64,000 nucleotides of DNA from Platanthera guangdongensis (taxonomy: Eukaryota > Streptophyta > Magnoliopsida > Asparagales > Orchidaceae). How positions within the stretch are numbered: the first letter of the stretch is position 1; every line of letters starts with the position of its first letter. Positions 52,328 to 64,000 of the stretch are shown here, piece after piece. Location: NCBI GenBank assembly GCA_039583875.1, contig CM077163.1, positions 235,096,646 through 235,160,645 of the forward strand, given 5' to 3'. Position numbers and translations under genes: made by a program. The notes beneath the pieces are model-generated. The model saw nothing but the letters and a program-made list of their open reading frames with translations. It was not told the DNA's origin and did no database searches.

Positions 52328-54178
52328 CGTCCTGTGACTTTTCTTTGAAATATAATTTTTAAAGTATGAGGTTTCTTATGGTTTATTGTTAGATGAAAGG
52401 GTTGAACCGTCTACATGTTATGAGATATTAAGTGCAATGCGTTTGTAGAGTTGATTATAGCAGTAAATGAGATTTGAATTTGATTGGTTGAAGGCTCAGT
52501 TTAATTATTGAGATCGAGGTTCTTGAAGCAGCAAAGAAGATATTATGTATAAAGATACTTAATAGGAGAGCAGACACTTCTTTTTGTTGGTGATCGCTGT
52601 AGGAGGCGTCCTTGATAGAGTACTGTTTCACAATTTTCTTTTTCTAAGAAAGTGAGAATTTATATGGCTGGATGCTTTTGAGGGCACTTCTAGTGTTGTC
52701 ATTAGTTTATAGTTGTTGTGAAAATGAGAGTAGAATAAAAAGTAAACATAAAATTAATAACACAGAAGACAGATTTATGTGGTTCACTCCAAGATGGGCT
52801 ACTTCCACGGGTAGAGAAATGATTAAAGATTTTTGCTACATCTGTTACCATGCTTTGGTCAGAAGCTTTGATGAGGAGATTGTAGTAGGCAAAATGTATT
52901 TATTCTTTTTCTTTTTAATTCTCATGTACTAATCAACATTAATCTTCATGGAGACTTCAAGTGAGGATTTTTTTTGTTTTAAACGATAATTATTTTGTTA
53001 CATCTACTTCAGGGGTGGGGTGACGGGTTTTTTTATTCATTGTATTTTTCTAGTGTCTGTTATATTTTCTTTGTTGGATCATGGATGTGATGTGGTCTTT
53101 TGATTTTTAGTTTATAATAATTGAGGAATTGGGATGAGTTTTTATTTCATAATCTAGTTCTTGCCAAGATTGTGTTGTCACTGGCGTTTTTCACTCGGTC
53201 GGGAGAGATCGGTTGCAATTTGTCCTAATTTACGAGACGGAAGCGTGCACCCGCATATCAAGGATATGTCCCTTTGACAACATTGTGAGACTTGGCTATT
53301 TTTAGTTCCCTTCATAGTAGCTAATTCAGCCTTACTCCAAGGGACTTTTCATGGGAAGTGTAGGAAAACACTCAAGAGGACTAGAGAGCTCATGAGCACT
53401 TAAATTGCTTGAAATTTTGATAAAAACTTGAATATATAGAAATGAGGGAGGAATTCCCCTTTTTATAGGTCTTCACTCCCTTTTTAATGAAACTATGAAG
53501 CTTCTCAACTTCTTCACACTATGGTAACCCCACGCACCTCTTTAAGACTCTAGGCTTGCCTATACACATTGACATATTTCTACATAACTCTATAATGTTC
53601 TAGACTCATCAGCATCCATCCATATTATTCTAGAAAACTCAATAGGCCTAGAGCCTCTAGATTATTCAACACAACTCTATTGCATATTAGAGTATTCTGA
53701 ATAATTCAAGAATACTCTAGAAGAATCTACATTTTTACCATATTTATTGGTGGCATTTTCTAGAACCTTCTGACATCTCTAAGAATTTTCACCAGTCTTC
53801 TAGAGACTTGCACATTTGTCTACACCACAAAACATTGTGGCTGCATCTTAGACCCGTGTGTCACACAAGTGTCATGTATGTGTATTTGAAATCCAAATAA
53901 GGCAAACCTCACCAGCTCGATGCATGGACCCAATTTTCACAATCATGTCACATATAGTCGTGAATCCTTTGCCAATTCCCGCGTCACATCCCTCAAGCGT
54001 CTTTGTTAGTTTTGCGCTCTACTCCAAGTCATATCGCGGTGTCATGCTTGTCGCCCACTGCGCGGCCTATACATGAATATCTTTGGGGCATGGTCAGTAC
54101 TGTTGCGCCTCAGGCATCAAGACCATGACCACAATCGTGTGACATCTAAGTGCAACCCTTCTACCCCAACTTGCAATT
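52328..54178. other. No recognisable gene
   Basis: AT-rich unique-looking sequence without a convincing reading frame. The part 53330-53870 has LTR-like character (minus-strand TATA near 53465 and many 'ctagag/ctctag' words), but no partner copy is in the window. Confidence 0.4.
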
Positions 54179-54183
54179 AAGCA

Positions 54184-55745
54184 TGTAAAAATTTAATGTG
54201 GAAAGCTGAAAACAAGGCCGCAGGAACACTCAACCACAACCGAAGACAAGTAAAAGACAGCAGCAACAGTAGCACAAGAGATTCCAATTAAAATTAACTT
54301 CTTTTACAGGGCGAGGTATACATTGCAAGACATGATTTACAATGTAATCTAGGGAACAAAAAACAACAATAAGAAGAATCTGCGCGGACAGAGCACTGTA
54401 ACCGCACAAGCCACCTATCCGTCAGCTGAGTCCGCCAAGACCACCGAAGTCGGCTAACCGCGCGGACTGCTATTATTGTATGCTGAAGGAACACGAACAG
54501 AACCCGCTGATAGACCTGATGAACTACTCTGCTTATCCGCAACTCTGAGGAAGAGATCTAGTCGCTGAGACCGTGACTAGCTGCTAACCGCTGACTGTAT
54601 CCGCGAACTGTTCCACACCAAACTTCTGCCAGTCGCCTAGCCGTCTGGTGTTAGCCGCACAGCCTGCACAGAACCAACTTCCTTAGTCACAACAGTTAGA
54701 AAACCGTAACCGCAAAATCAAGCGCGAGCTTATTCTTACTGTTCACTGCTTATTTATGACGAGCCGAGGGGTCCTTATTTATAGATGTGAGGAGGAGTGC
54801 TGTCACCACCTACACCGATAGGATAACCGCCCATCAATCCTGTCGGCTAACACTTGTATCCGCACAGCACAAACATCAACACATGTTCGCCAGGTCGCAC
54901 CATTGACAAGGCCAGATAGACGACCAGTTTGCCAACCCTGCGGACACTGCTACAAGACCGCGCATCCCGCAGCCCATGACTTGGACAAAGTCCGTGCCCA
55001 ACCAATACTGTCGAACTCGGCGAATACCTGAGCAATACGCAAACCAGGCGAACTCGGCGAGCTAAGCAACTAGCTGGACTTAGTCCCCCAGACCAAGTCC
55101 ATCAACCCTTGCGATCTTCGAGAACCCGTATCACCTGATACCGAGATCGCGCCCTACTAAAATTCAGTCCGCCACCACGCAGATTGCTCCATCAGTTCGC
55201 GCGACCTCCAGGCAATCTGTTCGCGCAACTGTGTCAACTCCACGATCTAACATCCAGACCGCAAACACAGATACATGTCGGATTCCGGCGAGCTCCAGAA
55301 GAGTCTGCAACACCAACCCTGCCGAACTCGGCGAACTTCAGATTGAGTTCACCCCACCTGCAGCCGGGACTTGTCAAAATGACCGTCCACACTAGCGATC
55401 TATGAACTTCCTCGCACGAGGAGGCACCAGTGACCTGGTGGAAAGCCATCCCAGTCCGCGATATCCGTCTGCCTTCTTGCGATCCAGAGATCCTGCCGAA
55501 CTTGGCGACCTCCAAAGGAGTCTGCCACTACCCGCGGATAAACAAACCTATCCGCATGGTTACTCCACCAGAGTGCTTTGTAGTCCAGACCGACAGAGAT
55601 GAACCACAGCCGAAACCGGATGTCCGACTTGGCTATCCGCCAAGGGCCAAGGCTATCCTCCTAGTCCTCACGGTCTCTGCGGTCTGTGCGGACTTCCCAT
55701 TCAGTCCGCCCGACTTCCACCACTTTCACTTCAACAATTTCAACA
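54184..55745 (-). mobile_element. Solo LTR of a large-LTR copia family
   Basis: 1562 bp between 5-bp duplications AAGCA (54179-54183 and 55746-55750), with no internal sequence. It is the reverse complement relative of the 5' LTR at 58859-60426. Ends are TGTTGAAATTGTTGAAG.. to ..TTTTTACA on the minus strand. A TATA-like 'CTATAAATAAGG' lies on the minus strand near 54774-54785. The solo state with duplication intact points to unequal recombination between the two LTRs of a former full element. GC-rich words such as 'aaccgcgcggactg' are frequent. Confidence 0.88.
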
Positions 55746-55750
55746 AAGCA

Positions 55751-57180
55751 CGCGCCCTCGAATGCATGTAGCATATGCCATGATGATTTCATGAACCGCG
55801 GCCCATGACATCCTCCCTCACATTTGTTTGCGACGTCTCTGTTGCAGTAATGCTCCGTCAAGGGCTCGCTACCCACAAGCCATTAAATTATTTTGTGAAT
55901 TCGCGAACAAATCTTCTGAATCCTTCCACAAAATCGTGTCATCCTACAAAATTGCAAGCACAGTATACATAACTTTGCACAAAACTGTTCTATCCATTGT
56001 GCTCGCCAATACAAAATCAGTTGGCATCAAGGAAACCTTCCCCCATAAATGGAATCTATCAAAGCCAAATCTTTGTCAACCTGCATGTCCTCTACGTGGC
56101 CATCAACATCTTCATTCGGCTTCACATCCTTTGCGACTTTAAGTCTCACAACGCCATATCATGCCTTAACTGTTGATCTTTAGCAACATGAGCCACATCA
56201 GCTTGCTACGATTACGTGATCCACATCAGCTTGCTGCGGCCAAGTTATATAATACCATACATTATTGAACTTGGTTAAACTGACCTTTATTTATGTATTG
56301 CCTAAGTACATTGCTCTATTATTATTATTATTAATTAATTTAGGTCGTGCAAGATTCATCATTGAAAACAAATATATATATGACAAACAATACCAATTGG
56401 GTCCCTTGGCCTGTATTCTGCCCAATCCAGCACACTCCTTTTTTAGCCCCCGCCTGAGTAGTGGTTAGCCACGGACTACCTACGCGGCAGCAAAACAGCG
56501 ATGTCATGTTTTTTTGTTGTCTTACGTCTCACCAAATGATGAACCCTGAAAGAGATGCAATTATAGAGAGGGAGGGTGCTGGAAAACCGTTGGCATGGCT
56601 CAAAGTTCATGGCGGATTCTGCGGTGGGTGGGAGATGCAATCATAGAGAGGGAGGGTGCGGGGAAGCCATTTGCACGCCCCCAAAATTTGATGGTGGTAT
56701 TAATGGTGGGTGGTAATGGTAGTGACGAGCGAGGATATATGTTATGGTTCCGCTTTGGTCCCGCTTTGATCGCATATATTGCAGATCTTTATCTAGTTCT
56801 ACTTTATATTTTATTATGCGCATTTGATCCTCCGTGTCTAATCCCAAGGAGGGGGCATTTTGGGTGTGACTATTAATACCCGGGTAGGGAACCAAAAAAG
56901 ACAAGCAAGTAAGTTATTTTTAATTTCATTTATTCCTCTGTCTAATTTTCTATCTGTCTCTCTCTAACCCTCTTCTATCTCACGACCGCCCGACCGGCGC
57001 CCTAGCAGCGCCCATATCGCAACTTTCGCGATCCCTCACAGCCCGCCTCCGCTGTTTGCAAGCCGCAGGTCGCTGCCGCCATCCATAGCTCCCCGAGGCT
57101 CCAAGAAGGTTCCCTTCTCCTCCCTCGAGGACTTCCCTCCTCTTACCCCCCTTGCACGCACTCTCAATTTAGGGCACATA
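55751..57180. other. No recognisable gene; local duplication
   Basis: A 40-bp stretch beginning 'gagatgcaattatagagagg' at 56550 recurs at 56632. The region 56250-57180 could be an unidentified LTR, because a primer-site motif follows at 57189. No coding sequence recognised. Confidence 0.35.
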
Positions 57181-57188
57181 AAAACTTG

Positions 57189-57200
57189 GTATCAGAGGGA
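57189..57200 (+). other. Possible primer-binding site
   Basis: TTGGTATCAGAGGG follows '..acataaaaac'. It matches initiator Met tRNA primer sites, but neither LTR partner nor gag is recognised nearby, so this would be a lone 5' end of an unknown LTR element. Confidence 0.4.
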
Positions 57201-58858
57201 ACTCTCCGTAGACGAGGACTTAGTCGTTTCCTTCTCGTTGCATTTCATTCTCCAGACTTGCAACGGAGTAGCGGTCTGTGCCCTCCGAGATCAAACTCCA
57301 ACCTTTGTAAACACACGAGATCTAGTGGAATTTGGCTCGGCACAGATCCAGCCACGTAATTTTTCACCCTTTCTAAGTTTTCCACATCAAAAAGTTTTCT
57401 TGTCATTTGCTGCGGTTTTCTCTAACTGTTTGCGCGCCCGGTTCGACTCCGAGGTAAGAGTTCGATTTCTCCGAACCGGGAAAAGACCGGGTGACCCGCG
57501 ACAATCATAATCTTGCACATCTAAAATACTGCCATAAATCATCTCCATCTCCTCCATGATACATGATACTAGCTGAAGTATTTGAATATGACATCAACTA
57601 GCTGCTCTCTTTACTATAAACAGAATTGTGATGTGTTTTACCGCTCTACCAGAAATTTCCTCCAGCCCTACCATATTTCAGCTTGGTAGTTCTCACCTCG
57701 TGTCCAGGTTGAGCTATGGGATTTGACAGCAACATGAAAAGCCACCCATAGATTCTTTATGCTCAATCATTTTGAATAATGCTTACATCATCTGTCTTAC
57801 CATGACTGTTGGCACAGAATTAGCCGATATTTATTCACCAGATATCATCATTGCTTCTTCTTCAAAAATAGAGCCTTATAAGTCATAAAACTGAATGGTA
57901 CTCATAAGCTTAAGTTCAAACATGTTGATCAAAACTGCAGCATAGCTTAACCCACCCTTGTGGTTTCTAAAATTGTTGCGGAAAATTTATTGCAGTTAGT
58001 ATCATCCTTCTTCACTCGATATTGTTTCTAAACTGTTTGTTCAGCAACAGGAGGCTTTGATTCTCTTTCTTCCGGAAAAACCAGGAAACTCTTCTCTGTA
58101 TTTCGGCACTTGGAGGAAACCCAGAAGAGGATTTTATCTTTTCCTCTATTGAGGAAAAATCTCTCAGCGACAGGAGGAAGCCAATCAATCCTTTTTTTTT
58201 GAATCAACCCGTCTAAGCAAAAATTGGATTATCAGATACAATTTGTTTTTTCTGGATCTGGAAGCCTACTAATCAATCCTCAAAAGTCAAACCTTTGTTC
58301 TGATCTTGGGTCATACTTTCCTGATCACGCCAATGCATTTTGTTTTCTTGTGAAGAACCTATATAGGCTTCATTTGAGAGAGCGGCGACGGTTATAAACG
58401 GAGTTATTGCAGATGGAGGTTTGTAATTCAAAGCCCCATTACAGAGTATTGAATTTTATCACATTCATTTTTCTCTAGATGTAGAAGATCAACATTAAGC
58501 GTATCATTGGTTTTCAGTGTCTGATCAAGTGATTGATTTAGATGTATATTTCGTGCTAATTTCCATTTGTTGTTGAGATCCGAATTACAGATAATTTTGT
58601 ATACTAACGGGATCCACTAACGACGTGGAGTTCACAAGAAAGAATGATGAAACAGAACATAAAGTCAAAAATGGTATACATTAATTTCCTCACTTCAATA
58701 GTATTTCCATTGGTTCAAGTTTCAATTGCGTGTTCTTTATTTGGATTAATTGTTTAATTAAAAGAAAATAAAATTATGCATAAACTCCGATCATTGGATG
58801 ATCGGAGCAATAACAACCGTCTGATCAAAGCCCGGTGATTTAAACTCCATATGAAACC
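57201..58858. other. No recognisable gene
   Basis: AT-rich. At 57439-57479 there is a 9-bp inverted repeat (cccggttcg..cgaaccggg) whose left arm contains GGTTCGACTCC, like a tRNA-gene B box. No convincing A box was found, so neither a tRNA nor a SINE is claimed. Confidence 0.35.
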
Positions 58859-60426
58859 TGTTGAAATTATTGAAGTGTGAAGTTGGGGAAGTCGGGCGGA
58901 CTGGTTGTTCAGTTCGCTCCGGCCGCAGACCGCGCGGACTACGCGGATTGCTTTGGCGGGTTGCCTAGTTAGACAGCCGGCTTGGCTGTGGTTTCTGGCG
59001 GTCTGGACCAGCAAGCTCTCTGATGGTAACCGGGCGGATAGAATGTGTATACGCGGTTTGTGGCGGACTTCGTTGGAGGTCTCCATGGTTGACAGGTTCT
59101 CTGATTCGCTAAGGGGCAGCCGGATAAGCGGGTTGGGGCGGTTTGCCACCAGGTCGTTGGTGCTTTCTCGGGGCGGGTTGGATCAAAGTTCGTTGTTTGT
59201 TGTGCGGACACTATGGAACTTGCAGGTGTTCGGCGTGGATCAAGCTTGTGGTCTGGATGTTAGATCGTGGAGTAAGCTTGTTGCGCGGACAGGTTGCCTG
59301 GAGGTCGCTCGGACTGATGGAACAGTCCGCGTGGATGGTTGCGGACTGGGGTTGTTTAGTAGAGCGTGATCTTGGTATCAGGTGGCGCGGTCTGGTTTGA
59401 TGACCGCCGGTTTTGTGGACTTGGTCCGGGGAGGATAAGTCTAGCTTGTTCCCTAGCTCGTCGAGCTCGCCTTGTGCGGAGTGATTGGCATCTCGCCGAG
59501 CTTGCCTTGGTTGTCTGGAGTTCGTCTTGGTGCGGCCTGCTTGGCTACTCGCCGAGTTCGCCTAGTGCGGATTGCTCTTCTACCCGCTGGGTTAGGCAGT
59601 ATTGGCTGGACTTGCCACGGGCTGCAGAATGGGCGGATACAAAGCGGTATCCACACGGGTTAGCGAACTGGTGGTATATCCGGCAGGAGCGGTCTGGGCG
59701 CGACCTGGCGAGCTGGTTGGTATTCGCGTTGCGCGGATACGGGTGTTAGTCGGCACAGGTTGATGGGCCGTTATCCTATCGGTATAGTGGTGACGACACT
59801 CTTTCCCACACCTATAAATAGGACCCCCCGGCTCATCATTGCATACCGGTGAACAGTAAGAACGAGCTCACGCTTAAACTTGTGGTTAAGGTTGTCTAAC
59901 CGCTGCGACTAAGGAAGTTGTTCTGCGCAGGCTGTGCGGCTAACACCGGGCGGCTACGCGACTAGAGGGAACGTTGGTGTGGAACAGTTCGCAGATTCAG
60001 TCAGCTGTTTAGCAGTAGTTCGCAGTTCTTGCGGCTTGGTGTCTTCCTCGGAGTTGCAGATAAGTGGAGCAGTTCGTCCGGCCTATCAACGGGTTCTGTT
60101 CGGTCTCAGTATTTGCAATAATAGCAGTCCACACGGTTAGTTGCGGGTAGGCGGCTTTTGCGGTCTTGGCAGACAGGGCTGGCGAGTAGGCGGCTTGTGC
60201 GAGTTCTGGAATCAGACCGCGCGGTTTATTCTTTGCTGCAATTTTCTGTTGTTCTCAGTTTACATTGTAATCATGTCTTGCAATGTATACCTCGGCCTGT
60301 AATAGAAGTTGATTTTGATTGGAAACTCTCGTGCTTCCATTGTTGCTGTCTTTTATTTGGCTTCGGTTGTGGTTGAGTGTTTCTGCGACCTTATTAGCTC
60401 CCGCTTCAGAGAAATTTTTTTTTACA
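58859..60426 (+). repeat. 5' LTR of the large-LTR copia
   Basis: 1568 bp, TGTTGAAATTATTGAAG to ..GAAATTTTTTTTTACA. The TATA box 'CCTATAAATAGG' is at 59811-59822, so U3 is about 950 bp. U3 is rich in 'gcgga' words. Confidence 0.88.
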
Positions 60427-60440
60427 TGATATCAGAGGGG
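60427..60440 (+). other. Primer-binding site of the large-LTR copia
   Basis: TGATATCAGAGGGG directly after the LTR; Met type with A in place of the second G. Confidence 0.75.
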
Positions 60441-60494
60441 TGTTGAAGAGTAGCAGTTCACTTTCATTGAAGTTCAAGTGATTCAACTGTTAAC

Positions 60495-61430
60495 ATGGAA
60501 GCCGGCTATGCAATAGGGATTGGAATCTAACTCCTAACACAGACTAACTTCAAGCGTTGGAAGTCTTGTATGGAGAGCTACCTTCTAGGTGAGGATTTGT
60601 GGGAAGTTGTCGGCGGAGACAACCAACAAGAAGTGGTCGCTACTGGAGGCAATGCTGAGGCGGTGAAGGCGTGGAAGCGTGTAGATGCTAAGGCTGCATT
60701 CGCTTTAAAGCGCGTCGTTTCACCAGAGCTGTTTGATCACATTATTGATTGTCGATCTGCAGCTGAGATCTGGATGGCCTTGGATGGTCTGCTCAATAAG
60801 AAGAATGTAGCTCGCCTACAATTCTTGGAGAATGAGTTGTCTAAGGCCGCTCAGGATGACCTGCCAGTGTCAACTTACTTCTTGAAGATGAAGAATATCT
60901 GCACTGAGATTTCGGCACTAGACCCGGATGAGCCCGTCTCAGAGGCGAAGCTGAAAAGACACATTGTTTGTGGCGTGCGGAAAGAGTATGTGGCTTTCGT
61001 TACCTCTGTTCAGGGCTGGGCTAATCAGCCATCTTTGCTGGAGTTGGAGAATCTGTTGGCTTCGTAGGAGAGTCTCGCAAAGCAGATGGTTGGAGTGTCG
61101 GTATCCAAGGGAGACGGCGATGTTCTCTTTTCAGGCAAGAAGAAGAGTTGGGACAGGAAGAAGAAGACATCTGTGATCGGTGGTTCATCTTCTTCATCTC
61201 AACAGGAGAGGAGCAAGCCTCATAAGGCTGACGACGGGAAGAAGCGAAGCGGGCCACGGTGCTATAGATGTAACCAGCTTAGTCACATTCGCAAGGATTG
61301 CAGAGCTAAACTTCAGCCAGGACATGCTGCAGAGAAGAAGGTTGAGTCCAAGCCTGAGGATGGAGGGTGGGGGAGCGCCTTCGTGACAGGCACTTCTGTC
61401 CAGGCACTTTCCTCCATTAATTATCAGGAG
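60495..61430 (+). pseudogene. Copia gag with early stop
   Basis: Starts MEAGYAIGIGI at 60495, then TAA at codon 12. It continues in frame 'TNFKRWKSCMESYLLGEDLW', 'AEIWMALDGLLNKKNVARLQ' and 'LPVSTYFLKMKNICTEISAL' to a TAG at 61065-61067 (probably a former Gln), then on to a zinc knuckle CYRCNQLSHIRKDC near 61260-61305 (C-x2-C-x4-H-x4-C). The layout is a normal copia gag of about 300 residues. Confidence 0.88.
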
Positions 61431-62650
61431 GACTGGATTGTAGACTCTGGGTGCGGTCATCACCTCACAGGGGACGTCTCCAAATTCTCATCTCTGCAGG
61501 AGTTCAAAGGTAATGTTTCTATCATTACTGCTGATGATACTATGCATGCTGTAGAGAAGAAGGAATCGGTTTCTTTGGATAGTGAGCCAGGGGTCACTCA
61601 CGTTGCAGAGTGTGTATCACGTACTTGGGATGAAGAAAAATCTCTTCTCGGTGACCAATGCGGTGGATGTTGGGTATCACGTTCTGTTTGGCCTAACAAA
61701 AGTGAAGTTTCTTTGAAACGTTTCTGCTGTAAAAGCTGACGTTACTCATGTTGGAAGGAGGATTCAAGACTTGTTTGTTTTTGCGACAAGTACTTATGTT
61801 GATAAGATGAGGGCAAATGATAGTGCTGCTATCTGGCACGAGAGGTTGGGGCATGTAGGGATGAACTAGCTAAAGGCTATTGCGGTGAAAGGCCTGGTGC
61901 ATGGCCTGCTTAGTCTTTCATCCTACGGAAACGGTCATGTCTGTGTCGGTTGTCAATATGGAAAGGCACATCGTCTTCCATTTGACATCGCCTTCCATTG
62001 GAGTGTATTCACGGTGATCTAATGAGGCCTACCGTCACGCCCAGTCTCTGCGGAAGCAGGTAAATGCTTGTTCTTGTTGATGATTATTCCAGGTATACAT
62101 GGGTATACTTTATGAAGGAGAAGTCAGAGGCGTTCGGGAAGTTTGTGGAGTTCAAGGAGCTTGTGGAGGGTCGGCTCAGTCTGTTACTCAAGAAGTTGAG
62201 AACGGATAACGGCGGAGAGTTTACTTCGTCAGATTTCTCTAACTACTGCAGAAAATTCGGCATCCAACGGGAGCTTACTTATGCTCACACTCCACAGCAG
62301 AACGGGATTGCAGACCGGAAGATCCGTCATCTGACGGAGACTTGCAAATGCTGGCTTCACGCCAAAGGCATTCCTAGGTCCTTCTGGGCGGATGGAATGG
62401 TCTGTGTTGCGTACGTCATCAACAGATGTCCTTAAGTCCGATCAATATGAAATCTCCTCATGAGTTGATCTCCAAGGAGAAACCCAGCGTAGAACATCTT
62501 CGGGTGTTCGGGTCGACTTGTTATGTGCACGTTCCAAATGCTCTCAAGGACGAAGTTAGATGCGAAAGCAAGGAAGCTAGTCTTCGTTGGATACGATGAG
62601 TGGAAGAAGGGATAAAAGTGCATGGATCCAGAGACACTGAAGTTTGTTGT
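61431..62650 (+). pseudogene. Copia protease and integrase, catalytic Glu changed
   Basis: Protease 'WIVDSGCGHHLTG' (61435-61473). The frame ends at 61739. The integrase zinc module is 'WHERLGHVGMN-stop-LKAI' and 'CVGCQYGKAHRLPF' (61830-61985). The core has 'IHGDLMRP' (Asp) near 62010, a break, then 62064-62435 with 'MLVLVDDYSRYTWVYF' and 'LRTDNGGEFTSSDFSNYC' (Asp), followed by 'QQNGIADRKIRHLTETC', where the catalytic Glu (A-E-R-K) is now Asp. It ends with a frameshift after 62435. Confidence 0.87.
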
Positions 62651-62759
62651 CTCCCGGGATATGGTATTTGACGAGTTAACGTCATACCAGGGTAGCTCAT
62701 TTGTGGAGCTACAGGAGAGCAAGTCTGACGGAGGGCAAAGAGAGGCTGCTTGAGATCTT

Positions 62760-64000
62760 CTGGTGGAGCTGCATGTGTCGCCAGGTGCTCTGACGGCTAC
62801 TAACTCTAGGGCGGAGGCTTCTGGATCAAGAAGCGGAGGGAGCAATGCTCCTGATGGGCCCGGGATCAGAGCAAGTTCAGAAGCAGCGAGAGTGGTGGAT
62901 CAAGGTCAAGCCCTGCGGAGGTCCAAACGAACTATTATTCCACCAGCTCGATATAGGGACGGAAATATGATGAGCTTTGTCTCATGTTTCTTCGCAGGTC
63001 CCTGGGATGAACGTGAGCCTTCGAGCTTTGAGAACGCCACTGGGGTCAAGGAGTGGGAGGATGCTATGGATGAGGAGATGACTGTCCTCAGGAAGAATGA
63101 GACTTGGGTTCTTGTGCCCAAAGTCGAAGGCATCACTTCTGTGACGTGCAAGTGGGTGTACAAGCTGAAGAAGAAGGCTGACGGGAGTATCGAGCAATAC
63201 AAGGCTCGCCTTGTAGCTCGGGGGTTCTCTCAACAGTTCGGGGAAGATTATGAGGAGACGTTTAGCCCTATGGTCAAGATGACTTCGGTACGGGTGGTGG
63301 TCTCTTTGGCAGCTTGTCAAGGATGGAAGATATGGTAACTTGACATGAAGATTGCTTTTCTCTACGGCGAGATTGACAAGGACATCTTCATGGTGCAACC
63401 ACCGGGTTATGTATCTGAAGAACATCCAGGGAACGTCTGCAAGCTGAAGAAGACCCTCTACGGTCTGAAGCAGGCGCCTCGGGCGTGGTATGGGAAGATC
63501 GCAAAATATCTCCAGTTCTGCGGATACTTCACTTCAGACTCAGACTCCAGCCTATTTGTTAAGAAGCAGGGGGAGCTTCAGGTCCTCATTCTGTTGTACG
63601 TTGATGATATGATCGGCACAGGGAACTCAGAGGCAGAAGTGGCTAGGCTTCGGGCTGAGCTAACTATCCAGTTCGAGATGAAGGATCTTGGTGAGCTTCA
63701 CAATTTCCTTGGGCTCGAGGTGCAGAGGCAGAAGGATGATATGCTCGTTTCCCAGAAAGGCTATGCGGAGCGGATCGTTAAGCCGTTCGACATGCGGGAT
63801 GGGAAGAGCGGTTCTATTCCTCTGGAGGTTAGCCTAAAGTTTCAGCAAGATGAGGGAAGGGTTCTTCCCGACCCTTTGGTGTTCCGGGATCTTGTGGGAA
63901 GCTTGATATACTTGACTATTACTAGGTCGGATATTGCTTACGCAGTAGGCCGGGTGAGTCGGATATGGCAGAGTCGCGGAAACCTCATCTGCTGGTGGCT
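62760..64000 (+). pseudogene. Copia RT, incomplete at window end
   Basis: 'EWEDAMDEEMTVLRKNETW', 'CKWVYKLKKKADGSIEQYKA' and 'RLVARGFSQQFGEDYEETF' (62763-63338), a TAA after 'GWKIW' at 63336-63338, then 'LDMKIAFLYGEIDKDIFM', 'YGLKQAPRAWYGKI', the catalytic 'LLYVDDMIGTGNS' and 'LGELHNFLGLEV', running to the window end at 'RSDIAYAVGRVSR'. Most of the RT is preserved. Confidence 0.9.

Larger units (their letters stand above)
58859..64000 (+). mobile_element. Copia element of the large-LTR family, cut by window edge
   Basis: 5' LTR, primer site, gag, protease, integrase and RT on the plus strand. RNase H and the 3' LTR lie outside. Its LTR is of the same family as the solo LTR at 54184-55745. Stops in gag, a frameshift in integrase and an altered catalytic Glu show that this copy is defective. 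Confidence 0.9.

Noticed and set aside
57439..57479. A tRNA gene.
   Set aside because: Only a B-box-like word is present. No acceptor stem, anticodon arm or A box can be folded.

Overview
This window looks like nuclear DNA from a flowering plant, of the kind found in a heterochromatic, gene-poor region. I found no ordinary host gene. Nearly everything recognisable is a transposable element or a fragment of one: two Tat-like Ty3/gypsy elements, a chromovirus, several Ty1/copia elements, an RTE-type LINE, a Mutator-like (MULE) DNA transposon and a large solo LTR. All family names come from reading motifs by eye. The species cannot be named from the sequence.

Layout. 1-6508: a minus-strand Tat-like element (Tat-1) reduced to gag-protease, with a ~78-bp tandem array and a 5' LTR whose U3 carries tandem GC-rich palindromes. 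6638-13175: a minus-strand chromovirus with a full set of domains, all damaged. 13.5-17.3 kb: a minus-strand gypsy gag fragment and a minus-strand copia remnant. 17.35-52.33 kb: one nested composite. 52.3-58.9 kb: mostly unrecognised sequence holding a 1.56-kb solo LTR (minus) with an AAGCA target duplication. 58,859-64,000: the 5' part of a full copia element of that same LTR family on the plus strand, cut by the window edge.

The nested composite is the main result. An old copia element has its reverse transcriptase split at one codon boundary, with halves at 17,346-17,829 and 42,522 onward. The split holds a small LTR element (17,830-42,514). Its non-coding interior was hit by an 8.0-kb MULE (18,891-26,922, 9-bp duplication), and its right LTR by a 14.8-kb Tat-like element (Tat-2, 27,436-42,228, duplication TAAAT). 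The MULE was then hit by a 1.24-kb mini-chromovirus (19,635-20,875, duplication CACAT). Tat-2 was hit by a copia element that lacks gag (34,022-38,762, duplication CACAG). The 3' LTR end of the outer copia was hit by an RTE LINE (43,888-52,311, 16-bp duplication), which was hit by a copia with unusual AG...CT LTR ends (46,183-51,361, duplication AAGGG). Where two LTRs can be compared, divergence agrees with this order.

Two cargo systems stand out. Tat-2 carries two genes antisense to its LTR promoter, each with its own TATA-like box and consistent GT-AG introns: gene A (unknown, 318 codons) and gene B (resembling the plant 'putative gypsy type transposon'/Transposase_28 family). The MULE carries a minus-strand FAR1-like transposase and a plus-strand DUF1985-plus-Ulp1 protease gene. 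Both MULE genes are degraded.
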